Counted from the stretch's first letter, positions 31,262-40,232 are shown. The stretch: DNA of 64,000 bases from Acidobacteriota bacterium (GCA_016703965.1 JADJBB010000025.1:310001-374000); one strand, 5' to 3'. Notes: generated by a model from the letters alone, not told the origin. Numbers and translations: made by a program.

Positions 31262-32656
31262 ATGGCCAAAATACTAATCGTTGATGATGAGCAAAGCTAC
31301 CGGCAATTGCTGACACTCGTTTTTGAAGAGCAGGGAAATACGGTTCGTACGGCAATGAACGGCCGTCAGGCCCTCGAACTGCTTGCGGCCGAACCGTCGG
31401 ACATTATTATCTCTGACGTTAAGATGCCCGACATGGACGGTATCGAGATGCTGCGAGCCGTTCGCGAGACCCTGCCGGATCTCGGCGTGATCCTGATGAC
31501 CGCGTTTGCGTCGGTCGAGACAGCTCGCGAGGCGTTCAAGCTTGGCGCCGATGATTTCATTCAAAAGCCATTCGATGTCGAGGAACTGAAGCTAATTGTC
31601 CGTAAGACGCTTGAGAAACAGGTACTCATAAACGAGAACCGTGCCTTCAAACGCGCTCAGCGCGAACGCGGCAGCGTCAAGAACATCGTCGGAACGTCGG
31701 CGAAGATGAACGCCATCTTCCAGATGATCGAGACTGTGGCTGAGGTGCAGTCGACAGTTCTGGTCACCGGCGAGAGCGGAACCGGTAAAGAACTCGTCGC
31801 ACGTGCGATCCACGATCTAAGCCCGCGGGCGGAAAAACCGTTCGTTTCGATCAACTGCGGGGCTTTTACTGAGACTTTACTCGAATCTGAATTGTTCGGA
31901 TACGTTAAGGGTGCTTTCACCGGAGCAAATACAAATCGCAAGGGATTATTCGAGGCGGCGAATAACGGCACGATCTTTCTCGACGAGATCGGCGAAATGT
32001 CGCCGGCGATGCAGGTAAAGCTTCTGCGAGTCCTCCAGGAAAGGCGAGTTCGCCCCGTTGGAGCGCACGACGAACTTCAGGTCGATGCCCGCGTTATTGC
32101 GGCGACGAACCGCGATCTCAAGAAAATGACTGAAGAAGGAACGTTTCGCGAGGATCTTTTCTACCGCGTTTCCGTCATCCCGATCCACCTGCCGCCTTTG
32201 CGCGAGAGAGCGGAGGACATTCCGGATCTGATCGACCATTTCGTCAAGAAATTCAACGATCAGGCCGGTAAGAATCTCACGATGTCGCCAAAAACAGCCC
32301 AGATCCTCGAAAAATACGCGTGGCACGGCAACGTCCGCGAACTCGAACACACGATCGAGCGCGCGGTCGCCCTCGAACGCACGAGCGAGATCCAGCCGGA
32401 ACAACTCCCCGATCACATCACCAATTACAACCCCCAACGCATCCGCGCTGAGTTCGAATTACCCGAAGACGGTATCAATCTCGTCTCGCATCTCGACAAC
32501 CTCGAAAAAACCTACGTCGTCGAAGCCCTTCGCCAATCCGGCGGAAATCAAACCAAGGCAGCCGACCTTCTCAAAATGCCGGTCCGTTCTCTAAGGCATC
32601 TCCTCGATAAGCACAGTATCCGTTCGCTTTCGGCCCAGATGCGCGGGAATGATTAG
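31262..32656 (+). CDS. pilR: Sigma-54-dependent response regulator, PilR type
   Basis: A 464-residue NtrC-family regulator. Receiver with phospho-Asp52 (IISDVKMPD), AAA+ domain with Walker A GESGTGKE and the sigma-54 contact motif GAFTGA, and a Fis-type HTH at the C-terminus (NQTKAADLLKMPVRSLRHLL). It partners with the PilS-like kinase. A good sigma-54 promoter upstream of pilA (33046-33060) makes pilin expression the likely target. Confidence 0.92.
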   Translation: MAKILIVDDEQSYRQLLTLVFEEQGNTVRTAMNGRQALELLAAEPSDIIISDVKMPDMDGIEMLRAVRETLPDLGVILMTAFASVETAREAFKLGADDFIQKPFDVEELKLIVRKTLEKQVLINENRAFKRAQRERGSVKNIVGTSAKMNAIFQMIETVAEVQSTVLVTGESGTGKELVARAIHDLSPRAEKPFVSINCGAFTETLLESELFGYVKGAFTGANTNRKGLFEAANNGTIFLDEIGEMSPAMQVKLLRVLQERRVRPVGAHDELQVDARVIAATNRDLKKMTEEGTFREDLFYRVSVIPIHLPPLRERAEDIPDLIDHFVKKFNDQAGKNLTMSPKTAQILEKYAWHGNVRELEHTIERAVALERTSEIQPEQLPDHITNYNPQRIRAEFELPEDGINLVSHLDNLEKTYVVEALRQSGGNQTKAADLLKMPVRSLRHLLDKHSIRSLSAQMRGND

Positions 32657-32737
32657 TAAGGGCCGGAGTTCGAAATGTCAGTAGTTACGCAAAGCAAGAT
32701 AACTTTGCCGTACTTTTTCGCCGATTAGATTTGCGCT

Positions 32738-32818
32738 ATGGCCGCTCTTTCTAACTAATTGAAAGCTTGTTCCAACGCAATTATGTGAGGCTGTCTGGAG
32801 AAGGCGGCCTCTTTTTTT
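32738..32818 (+). terminator. Orphan pilA-type 3' end with terminator
   Basis: GCTCTTTCTAACTAATT at 32744-32760 matches the last codons and stop of pilA (33588-33604) in 16 of 17 positions, and encodes AALSN-stop. A 10-bp hairpin (GAGGCTGTCT/AGGCGGCCTC with two G-U pairs, 32787-32811) and seven T follow, paralleling the pilA terminator at 33626. No pilin coding sequence precedes it. It could also serve as the pilR terminator. Confidence 0.65.
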
Positions 32819-33045
32819 GGTGTAGAACGCTCAAGATGAGCCGCCATACAGCCTTGTCAATGGCTAACGGGTACCTTCGCTCGCCGCGGCATTCGAATCT
32901 GACATAAATTGTCATAGGATTCGTAACAAATACTGCCAACGATGGCTTTAAGGCTTCCCCAACAGTAGTGCAAAGAGCGAGTCGTATATTCACTAAGTCC
33001 TGATTTATCAACACTTACCGACCCTTCATTTCGTTTTCAAAGCAT

Positions 33046-33060
33046 TGGCACGTCAATTGT
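33046..33060 (+). promoter_or_regulatory. Sigma-54 promoter of pilA
   Basis: TGGCAC-N5-TTGT, near-perfect -24/-12 elements, ending 62 nt before the pilA ATG. Fits control by the PilR-like activator encoded upstream. Confidence 0.8.
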
Positions 33061-33122
33061 TATAAGACAAGCGACCTGCGAAAGGTACAAAAGATTCAAA
33101 CTTAGGAGATTGTGAATACAAA

Positions 33123-33602
33123 ATGAAAAATCAGAAAGGTTTCTCGCTTATCGAACTTTTAATCGTTGTCGTGATCATCGGCATCATCGCTGCTATCGCT
33201 ATCCCGAACTTGCTTGCTGCACGTCGTTCAGCTAACGAAGGTTCGGCAGTTTCTTCGCTCCGCACCATTCACGGTGCTCAAATGACCTACGCTTCGACCT
33301 ACGGCGCTGGCAATTATGCTGCAACGCTGTCAGCCCTTCAGACCAACGGTCTCATCGACGCTGCGTTGGGCGGCTCCGGAACCAAGAGTGGTTATAACTT
33401 CTCGACCGCAGCTGTTGCATCGACCGCTACAGCCCCAGCGACATTCACTGCTGGTGCCAATCCCCAGTCGACTGCTGCACTGACCGGAACTGGTTCACGC
33501 GACTTCTGCGTTGAAACAGACGGTGTTCTTAAGTTCCGTGCGGGATCGGCGGCTATCCCGACCGCTGCTCAATGTACGGCCCTGTCGGCTCTTGCTAACT
33601 AA
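33123..33602 (+). CDS. pilA: Type IV major pilin PilA
   Basis: A 159-residue type IVa prepilin: short leader MKNQKG, cleaved before Phe; +5 Glu in FSLIELL; hydrophobic helix (LIVVVIIGIIAAIAIPNLLAA). The variable globular domain is Ala/Thr/Ser-rich, with two Cys near the C-terminus (DFCVET and AQCTAL) that should form the D-region disulfide. It has AGGAG upstream, a sigma-54 promoter and a strong terminator, typical of a highly expressed gene. Codons such as GCT are favoured more than in neighbours. Confidence 0.95.
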   Translation: MKNQKGFSLIELLIVVVIIGIIAAIAIPNLLAARRSANEGSAVSSLRTIHGAQMTYASTYGAGNYAATLSALQTNGLIDAALGGSGTKSGYNFSTAAVASTATAPATFTAGANPQSTAALTGTGSRDFCVETDGVLKFRAGSAAIPTAAQCTALSALAN

Positions 33603-33625
33603 TTAGCAATCTTCCTCGGAAGAGC

Positions 33626-33659
33626 AGAGGCTGCCTGAAAAGGCAGCCTCTCTTTTTTT
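33626..33659 (+). terminator. Rho-independent terminator of pilA
   Basis: Perfect 11-bp stem AGAGGCTGCCT/AGGCAGCCTCT with GAAA tetraloop, then a C and seven T. Confidence 0.92.
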
Positions 33660-33799
33660 GAGGATGTCCGCATTTCTTGCGACAAGGGTCATGCTAGGAT
33701 GTTAATCTAGGGTGTCCCAACTCAATGACATTCTCCGATCAAATTCTACGATTGCGATCTCGTTTTTGTAGCGGTGCATCCGCGTGAATTTTCAAAGCA

Positions 33800-35515
33800 A
33801 TGCCTCATAATGACCAAAGCCAGTCGCCTACCGTGATGCGAGGATTTTCCGGGCGAGGATCGATACTGATCATCGTAATAGCAGTTTCCGCCATAATGCT
33901 GCCACTGGCATTACTTGGCATTCCCGACGGATACGACCTGATGCAGCACATGAGATTCGCTGCGGCTTATGAGCATGCGATTCTGGTAGGCGAGATATTT
34001 CCAAACTGGTCAGCTCTCGATAATTACGGCTTTGGCGGGATCGGGATCAGGTATTATCCGCCTCTCGCTTATTACGTTCTCGCTCTGAGCAAGATAGTTA
34101 CCGGCAGCTGGTATCACAGCTTTTGGATCAACACCTATTTTTGGGCACTGCTTGGCAGCTTTGGTGTCTATTTATGGATCAGAGAGTGGACGAGCGATCG
34201 AGCAGCCACGCTCGCGGCTGTGGCGTATGCCATAATTCCGTACCACACCTTTCAGATCTATCAGGCAGTGCTTTATGCCGAATTTGCCGCCTCGGGCATT
34301 CTCCCGTTTTGTTTCCTGTTTTTGACCCGTTTATGCCGGCGGAGACGTTGGGTTGACGCTGTCCTTTTTTCGATTTCATATTCGCTGCTGATCCTGACAC
34401 ATATCCCGACTGCGATAATCGCTACGCTGTGCATCGGCGTTTACGGACTCGCGATCGTTGATTGGAAAGAGGTAAAGGACACCGCAATAAAAGTAACAGT
34501 AGCGGTCGTAATGAGTGGCCTCGCGGCGTCATTCCATCTGGTGAGAGCGATCACGGAGGTCGACTGGGTCAAGCATAACTCGCCGGAGTATTTTGCTAAG
34601 GGTTACTATGACTACAAAAGCTATTTCTTTCCGATCTACTTTTCGGCATCGGCCGAGCGCTATGTTCAGAAGATGCTTTGGCACTTCGACAGCATAATAC
34701 TTCTCACGCTGCTTTTCTTTACCCTCGCGTTTTTTGCAAGATTTGTCTTAAAAGATCCCGTTACTCTCGACAGCCAAACAATCAAATTGAAGCGGGCGAT
34801 CACGCTAACTGGCATTTTCTCGGTCTTCATGTTCTCGTTCGCGAGTTCGTTCCTGTGGAATAATGTCTCGCTCCTCGCAAAGATCCAATTCCCTTGGCGA
34901 TGGCTTTCAGTCGCGTCTTTGATGGCGGCAGCTTCGTTCGGAATCGCGGCGAGCGTGCTGCTGTTTCGCGGAACCAAGCTCGACCGCCGATTCGCATATC
35001 CGATCCTTCTGCTTGTCGTCACGGCGGCGATCTATGACATTTCCCAGAATATTGTGACTTCAGTGCCTCTCGGAAAAGACGTTTTCGACGAAAAGGTCGC
35101 CGGAATGTACGACGAGGAAGCCTGCGAATGCTGGTGGCCGATCTGGGGAAAGCAAACGGCGTTTGAAAACCGCGAGCGAGTTTCGGCAGGGTTGCGGACC
35201 GTAGAGATCGCAAAATGGGACGGAAACGACCGGAGATTTTCCGTTGGTGGTGGCAGCGAAACTAGCGTCCGGGTTGGAACCTTCTATCATCCATATTGGA
35301 AAGTTCGCGTAAATGGTCAGCCCATTGAGCTTATTGCCGGTGATGACGGAAGCATAAACTTTCCGGTTCTGTCCGAGAATGCCGATGTATCACTTTCTTT
35401 CGTTGAACCGTCCATTTCGTATATAACACGTGCGGTCTCGCTTGTTGCGTGGATAAGCCTGATTGTCGGGCTAGGAATTTCATTTTTTCGGCGACGAAAC
35501 CCCGAGTCGACCTGA
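33800..35515 (+). CDS. Multi-pass GT-C-like membrane protein
   Basis: A 571-residue membrane protein with about 11-12 helices, an early extracytoplasmic loop with an Asp motif (GIPDGYDLMQHM) like GT-C glycosyltransferases, YfhO-like features and a soluble beta-rich domain near residues 440-540 (VRVGTFYHPYWKVRVNGQPI). Related acidobacterial proteins are annotated as PMT/YfhO-like or 6-pyruvoyl-tetrahydropterin-synthase-related. It lies directly downstream of pilA; GT-C enzymes in that place modify pilin in some Pseudomonas (TfpO, TfpW). That role here is inference. Confidence 0.75.
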   Translation: MPHNDQSQSPTVMRGFSGRGSILIIVIAVSAIMLPLALLGIPDGYDLMQHMRFAAAYEHAILVGEIFPNWSALDNYGFGGIGIRYYPPLAYYVLALSKIVTGSWYHSFWINTYFWALLGSFGVYLWIREWTSDRAATLAAVAYAIIPYHTFQIYQAVLYAEFAASGILPFCFLFLTRLCRRRRWVDAVLFSISYSLLILTHIPTAIIATLCIGVYGLAIVDWKEVKDTAIKVTVAVVMSGLAASFHLVRAITEVDWVKHNSPEYFAKGYYDYKSYFFPIYFSASAERYVQKMLWHFDSIILLTLLFFTLAFFARFVLKDPVTLDSQTIKLKRAITLTGIFSVFMFSFASSFLWNNVSLLAKIQFPWRWLSVASLMAAASFGIAASVLLFRGTKLDRRFAYPILLLVVTAAIYDISQNIVTSVPLGKDVFDEKVAGMYDEEACECWWPIWGKQTAFENRERVSAGLRTVEIAKWDGNDRRFSVGGGSETSVRVGTFYHPYWKVRVNGQPIELIAGDDGSINFPVLSENADVSLSFVEPSISYITRAVSLVAWISLIVGLGISFFRRRNPEST

Positions 35516-35535
35516 CTGCTCTTTGTCCACCAACT

Positions 35536-36672
35536 ATGCCGGCAGATGAGAAAGAATCAAAGGTGAGTTTCAGCCATGTGCCGAGCCTTGACGGGCTGCG
35601 CGCTATAGCTGTCCTGCTTGTGATGTTCTATCATCTCGAACTTTTGGTGCCCGGACTGAGAATGGTCGCGCCCGGTGGCTTCCTGGGCGTGGATGTATTT
35701 TTCGTGCTTAGTGGATTCCTTATAACCTCGATCCTTCTTAAAGAATACAGCCAGACAGCCCGGATCAGCCTTTCCGGATTTTACCTGCGGCGCACGCTAC
35801 GGCTCGTCCCGGCTTTCTGGCTGTTTCTGATCGTTCTCTATCTCGGTGGTGATCTTTTGCTTCCGGTGAAAGAGGCGGCGATCATCTATAGCGAGAACAA
35901 TTTTCTATATTCTCTGACATACCTGATGAATTGGCACCGCGGATTAGGTGCGGTTACAGGCAATCTGAACCACACCTGGTCGCTCGCTATCGAAGAACAG
36001 TTCTACGTGATCTGGTCCCTGCTGCTTTTCAAAGCATTCGGCATTTCGATGAGTAGGAAACAGATCGCGGCCGGCACGGCCTGCCTGATCGTGATCCTGG
36101 TGATCCAACGCGCGGTCCGAACGGCTGGCGGAACGGATATAGACGTTCTTTACTATTCGACCGATACGCGCATCGATGCCATCTTGATCGGATGTCTCAC
36201 CTCATTGATCCATTGCTGGAAGCTCATTCCGCCTGCGGCCCTTAAGAGCAGGATGTTCGATCGGATAACTCTTGCTTCCCTTATTGTTGGTTCTGGAATT
36301 GTCATCAGTTTTCAGCATCAGGATCGGCTGTTATATTACGGTTTTCTTTCAATATTCTCGGTTTCGACGGCTGTATCTATCCTGTGGCTCGTCAGTCGGG
36401 AAACTTCGCTTGTCCACAAGGTCTTGGAAATACGCGGCCTGCGATGGATCGGCCAGATCTCGTATGGCCTCTATTTGTGGCACTATGTCTTTTACGAGTT
36501 CGCGAAGAATGCGGTTCCGGACACGATGATACAGGTTGTGCTGGGAATCGGTCTTGCATTCGGTGTTTCGGTGCTTTCCTTCTATTTTCTCGAGCAGCCA
36601 ATTCTCAGGTTAAAGACCTTTAGTCTGAAGCACCTGAGGGTGAAACCGGCTCACCAGTCGCCGAGCCGCTGA
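35536..36672 (+). CDS. Acyltransferase 3 (OafA/YrhL) family protein
   Basis: A 378-residue integral membrane acyltransferase with about ten helices. The family start SLDGLRAIAVLLVMFYH has the Arg and catalytic His; GGFLGVDVFFVLSGFLIT and FYLRRTLRLVPAFW follow. Such enzymes transfer acetyl or other acyl groups to periplasmic glycans (O-antigen, exopolysaccharide). ATG 35536 is chosen because 29 additional upstream residues overlap the previous gene and are not part of the family. Together with the GT-C-like gene it could decorate a surface glycan or the pilin. Confidence 0.9.
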   Translation: MPADEKESKVSFSHVPSLDGLRAIAVLLVMFYHLELLVPGLRMVAPGGFLGVDVFFVLSGFLITSILLKEYSQTARISLSGFYLRRTLRLVPAFWLFLIVLYLGGDLLLPVKEAAIIYSENNFLYSLTYLMNWHRGLGAVTGNLNHTWSLAIEEQFYVIWSLLLFKAFGISMSRKQIAAGTACLIVILVIQRAVRTAGGTDIDVLYYSTDTRIDAILIGCLTSLIHCWKLIPPAALKSRMFDRITLASLIVGSGIVISFQHQDRLLYYGFLSIFSVSTAVSILWLVSRETSLVHKVLEIRGLRWIGQISYGLYLWHYVFYEFAKNAVPDTMIQVVLGIGLAFGVSVLSFYFLEQPILRLKTFSLKHLRVKPAHQSPSR

Positions 36673-36769
36673 TCAGTTCTTTGCGGCGTAAATGTTCAAC
36701 TTTATTTTCCCTGTGCAAATGATGTAAAATCACGACGGGTTTCCTTTCGGCCTGCGTCAATTTCCATTT

Positions 36770-37564
36770 ATGCAATCGGGTTCGACCAACTATCTAAACG
36801 GTATTTTAGCCATTGCGAAGAATGCCTTTCGCGAGGCCGTTCGTGACCGCATTCTCTATAATTTGATCGTTTTCGTCTTGTTGATCACGGTGGGTGCAAT
36901 TTTCCTTGGCGAACTGACTGCCGGCCAGGAAGCACGCGTGATCGTAAATCTCGGGCTAAGTGCGACTCTGATCTTCGGAACGTTCATCTCGATATTCGTT
37001 GGCGTAAGCCTCGTATGGAAGGAGATCGAGAAAAAGACGGTCTATTCGATCTTTTCAAAGCCGATCGGCCGAGGCGAGTTCATCGTCGGGAAGTATCTGG
37101 GCCTGTGTGCGACGCTGCTCGCTAATCTCGTTGTAATGGGAACGGGGGTCACGCTCGCCCTCCTTTATGTAGGCGGAAAGCAGCTGATCGGCGGCGTTTG
37201 GGCAGCTGTTTTGCTGATCTTTTTAGAGCTGACGATCATTACCGCGGTCGCGATCATGTTCTCGTCATTTTCGACTCCTGCATTGTCGGCACTTCTCACC
37301 TTCTTTGTATTTATTATCGGTCATTTCAGTTCGTCCCTGCTTGAGGTCGCGACGACCGTAGGGACAAAAACGGCTGTAGGATTTTTCACGGCGATCTATT
37401 ACGTTCTGCCCAATCTATCGCATTTTAGCTTCATCACCGAAACGGCGAACGGCATGCTTCCCACTGGCTCCATGATCGGTTCGGCGGCACTCTACGCGAT
37501 CCTTTTTGATGTTGTTCTGACGACCATCACGGTAGTAATATTCAGCCGGCGAAATTTCAAATAG
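36770..37564 (+). CDS. ABC-2 type transporter permease
   Basis: A 264-residue permease with six membrane helices and the ABC-2 pattern: a cytoplasmic N-terminus (IAKNAFREAVRDRILYNLI), SIFSKPIGRGEFIVGKYLG between helices 2 and 3, and a C-terminal VVIFSRRNFK. It is the membrane part of an exporter; its ATPase is two genes downstream. The stop codon directly abuts the ATG of the next gene. Confidence 0.88.
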   Translation: MQSGSTNYLNGILAIAKNAFREAVRDRILYNLIVFVLLITVGAIFLGELTAGQEARVIVNLGLSATLIFGTFISIFVGVSLVWKEIEKKTVYSIFSKPIGRGEFIVGKYLGLCATLLANLVVMGTGVTLALLYVGGKQLIGGVWAAVLLIFLELTIITAVAIMFSSFSTPALSALLTFFVFIIGHFSSSLLEVATTVGTKTAVGFFTAIYYVLPNLSHFSFITETANGMLPTGSMIGSAALYAILFDVVLTTITVVIFSRRNFK

Positions 37565-38503
37565 ATGGCGAATTCTGCACTGCAAAATGTCGTTCTGCCG
37601 GTGGCGATAATCGCAGGCTGCTTTGCCGCGATCATTGGCCTGACGGGCCCGCTTGACCGCGGCAAGCCTAAGCTCGCCGACGGTTTTACCGATTCTGATC
37701 TGAGCATGAACGGCTCGCGGCTCAAGGGCTTCGCTCTTGGAATGGAAGGCCTGCTTGCCGACTGGTATTGGGTTAGGGCACTTCAATATATCGGCGACAA
37801 AATGGTCGCCAGTAAGGATGCGAACATCGACGTCGAGGACCTGACGTCGCTAAACCCTCGCCTTCTGTATCCGCTTTTGCAGAATGCAACGGATCTAGAT
37901 CCCCATTTTATCGGGGCATATTCCTATGGTGCGCTTGTTCTGCCGGCGATCGACAAGCAGAAGGCGATCGAGCTCGCGACAAAGGGCGTCAATAACAACC
38001 CGAATGAATGGCAGCTGTACCAGTATTTGGGGTTCATCTATTGGAAGGTCGGCGATTATGAAAAAGCGGCTGAGATCTACAAAAAGGGAGCCGAAATTCC
38101 GGGTTCGTCATCGTTTATGAAACTCATGGCGGCGTCGATGAAGACCGAAGGCGGAAGCCGTACAACTGCCCGGACCATATACGCACAGATGCTCTCGGAA
38201 TCGGACGATCAGGCCGTTCAGATCACCGCCGATCGGCGGCTGAAGCAGCTCGATTGGTTCGATGAAAGGGACGCTATCAATCAAACACTTTCCGCATTTA
38301 ACGAGCGGAACGGGCGTTGTGCAAACAGTTTTGGCGAGATCGCTCCGATGCTGATGCAGGTCAAATTACCCGAGGGCCGGCAGTTCCGCATCGACGCCGG
38401 AAAAAGGCTGGTCGATCCGACGGACGCCCCGTACAAACTTGATAAAGACAAGTGCGTTGTAACCCTAGATATAGAAAAAACGAGGATCGCACCCGAAAAT
38501 TAG
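37565..38503 (+). CDS. Membrane-anchored TPR-like protein of ABC operon
   Basis: A 312-residue protein with an N-terminal membrane helix (VVLPVAIIAGCFAAIIGL) and helical repeats (NNNPNEWQLYQYLGFIYWKVGDYEKAAEIY is one clear TPR, given here in parts: QLYQYLGFIY, YEKAAEIY). The C-terminal part is not repetitive. Its position between permease and ATPase, with no spacing, suggests a dedicated accessory subunit that may guide the exported substrate. This gene order recurs in Acidobacteria, as far as I recall. The substrate is unknown. Confidence 0.75.
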   Translation: MANSALQNVVLPVAIIAGCFAAIIGLTGPLDRGKPKLADGFTDSDLSMNGSRLKGFALGMEGLLADWYWVRALQYIGDKMVASKDANIDVEDLTSLNPRLLYPLLQNATDLDPHFIGAYSYGALVLPAIDKQKAIELATKGVNNNPNEWQLYQYLGFIYWKVGDYEKAAEIYKKGAEIPGSSSFMKLMAASMKTEGGSRTTARTIYAQMLSESDDQAVQITADRRLKQLDWFDERDAINQTLSAFNERNGRCANSFGEIAPMLMQVKLPEGRQFRIDAGKRLVDPTDAPYKLDKDKCVVTLDIEKTRIAPEN

Positions 38504-38506
38504 ATC

Positions 38507-39460
38507 ATGGAATACGCAGTCGAAATTAAGAACCTCTCGAAGGACTACGAAACCGGCTTTTTAAGGAAAAAGCGCGTCAGAGCTCTCGACGATCTGACCC
38601 TGAACGTAAAGCCCGGCCAGATCTTTGGTTTTCTCGGCGGTAATGGCGCGGGGAAAACAACGACGATAAAGACGCTGATGCGCCTGCAATTCCCAACCGA
38701 AGGCTCAGCGAAGATCCTGGGCCATGATATCTCAAATGTCCAAATGCATCGGCGGATCGGTTACTGTCCTGAGAATCCGTATTTCTACGATTATCTGACC
38801 GCGCTCGAGGTGATGGATTACTTCGGCGAGTTGTTTGGATTTGATAAAGCGACGCGAACGGCTAAGACCAGCGAATTGCTCAGCGCGGTCGGACTGCAGG
38901 AAAAGGATAGGAAAAAGCAGCTTCGTAAATATTCAAAGGGAATGCTCCAGCGTGTCGGCCTCGCGCAGTCGCTTATCAATGATCCTGAGATCGTCTTTCT
39001 GGATGAGCCAATGAGCGGCCTAGATCCTGTTGGCCGCCGCGAGATACGCGAGTTGATCGCCGGGCTTCGTGAGAAGGGGACGACGGTTTTTATGTCCACG
39101 CACATTCTCTCCGACATCGAGGCTCTTTGCGATGAAGTTGCGATCCTGCGACAGGGCAAGCTCGCTGCTTCCGGGAATCTGAGTGATCTGCTGACAAAAA
39201 CGGGGGAGTCCCGCTCGTTCGAGGTAAATATCGAAGGCGTTTCCGCCGAAAAGATCCGCGAAGACGTCGAGTTCATCGCGGGTGCGGCGATCACTTCACG
39301 TCCCAATGGAGCCTCGATCCATATCCTGGACGAGGCTGATATCGAAGCTGTTTTGCAGATCACACGCAATTCGGGCGGACGTCTCGCATCGATCCAACCG
39401 GTAAAACAATCGCTCGAAGAGCTTTTTGTCCGGGAGACCGTATCACAACCGCCTGCGTAA
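38507..39460 (+). CDS. ABC transporter ATP-binding protein
   Basis: A 317-residue ABC ATPase: Walker A GGNGAGKTT, signature YSKGMLQR (variant of LSGGQ), Walker B IVFLDEPMSGLDP and switch His in MSTHIL. The C-terminal 80 residues are the extra domain of DrrA/CcmA-type ABC-2 ATPases. It powers the permease at 36770. The last codons and the stop (QPPA-stop) are encoded by a palindromic repeat that starts at 39449, so the original C-terminus may have been replaced. Confidence 0.93.
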   Translation: MEYAVEIKNLSKDYETGFLRKKRVRALDDLTLNVKPGQIFGFLGGNGAGKTTTIKTLMRLQFPTEGSAKILGHDISNVQMHRRIGYCPENPYFYDYLTALEVMDYFGELFGFDKATRTAKTSELLSAVGLQEKDRKKQLRKYSKGMLQRVGLAQSLINDPEIVFLDEPMSGLDPVGRREIRELIAGLREKGTTVFMSTHILSDIEALCDEVAILRQGKLAASGNLSDLLTKTGESRSFEVNIEGVSAEKIREDVEFIAGAAITSRPNGASIHILDEADIEAVLQITRNSGGRLASIQPVKQSLEELFVRETVSQPPA

Positions 39461-39540
39461 GCGGGCGGTACAACGTCTGGTTATCACTTTCCTCAGGATT
39501 CGATCGATCATCTCGCCCGCTCACGCAGGCGGTTCTGACT
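39449..39540. repeat. Palindromic repeat family A, copy 3
   Basis: CCGCCTGCGTAAGCGGGCGG at the left and CGCCCGCTCACGCAGGCGG, then TTCTGACT, at the right. It forms the 3' end of the plus-strand ABC gene and abuts the stop codon of the convergent minus-strand gene, so it may act as a two-way terminator. Confidence 0.75.
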
Positions 39541-40042
39541 ATTTTGCTTTTATCGCCGTCACTTTCCAGCGAATATTCGCTCGATCGTCATCTTTTGCAA
39601 ATCCGTCTAGCGTCAGCGTGATCGGAATGATCTCGCCGGGGCCAAGAGCCGGCTGCTGGACGGGCACTACGAGAATCCGACGTTCGCGGAGCACAACATT
39701 GAACTGGGTAACTACCGCGACGTTTACTTCGAGCGCGGTGATGGTTTTTGTGCCCTTGTTTCGGATCTTGCCTTTGATATACATTGAGATCGTGCCCATT
39801 GGGGTCATTGACTGCACCGTGTTGTCGTCGGTTGATATGACGATGTCTTTATTCAGGGCATCATAATCAGGGCCTTCGCGGAGCGAGCCCTCGAGTATCT
39901 TTGCGGTCTGCTCTTCCATCGATGGCTTCAACGAAAGCACGCCTATCACTGCTCCGATCGCTAAGAGAGCGAAGATCAAGCCGCCGACAAAGACCTTGTT
40001 AACACCGCGTTTCCTTTCTTCAGGTTTAAATAGATCGTCCAT
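39539..40042 (-). CDS. Membrane-anchored protein with FxLYD-like domain
   Basis: A 167-residue protein with a short cytoplasmic N-terminus, one helix (VFVGGLIFALLAIGAVIGVL) and a beta-sandwich domain (GKIRNKGTKTITALEVNVAVV, then LGPGEIIPITLTLDGF) that resembles FxLYD/DUF3426-type modules. These modules look immunoglobulin-like and are found on bacterial surfaces. Function unknown. Confidence 0.65.
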   Translation of the reverse strand: MDDLFKPEERKRGVNKVFVGGLIFALLAIGAVIGVLSLKPSMEEQTAKILEGSLREGPDYDALNKDIVISTDDNTVQSMTPMGTISMYIKGKIRNKGTKTITALEVNVAVVTQFNVVLRERRILVVPVQQPALGPGEIIPITLTLDGFAKDDDRANIRWKVTAIKAK

Positions 40043-40083
40043 TGCTTACATTCTACGAAATTTTTCCAGGCGAGATGGGATTT

Positions 40084-40232
40084 TTAACGCAAAGTCGCTA
40101 AGGGGCAAAGACGCAAAGTCGGAATTCAGGTGCTCGTCGATAACTAACGGTTCGTGCTAAATCGAAGATCGGTCGGTGTCCGACCTTAAAGGCCCGCCTT
40201 TGCGACCTTGCTCCTTCGCGTCTTTGCGTTAG
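40084..40232. repeat. Large ACGCAAAG-type inverted repeat
   Basis: Left arm TTAACGCAAAGTCGCTAAGG, then GGCAAAGACGCAAAG; right arm (40198-40231) is the imperfect inverse with CTTCGCGTCTTTGCGTTA. Similar to the single arm at 28443. It fills most of the gap before priA; no gene is seen here. Confidence 0.75.

Noticed and set aside
32781..33014. 77-residue minus-strand frame upstream of pilA
   Set aside because: Overlaps the orphan terminator and the approach to the sigma-54 promoter; no signal of coding.
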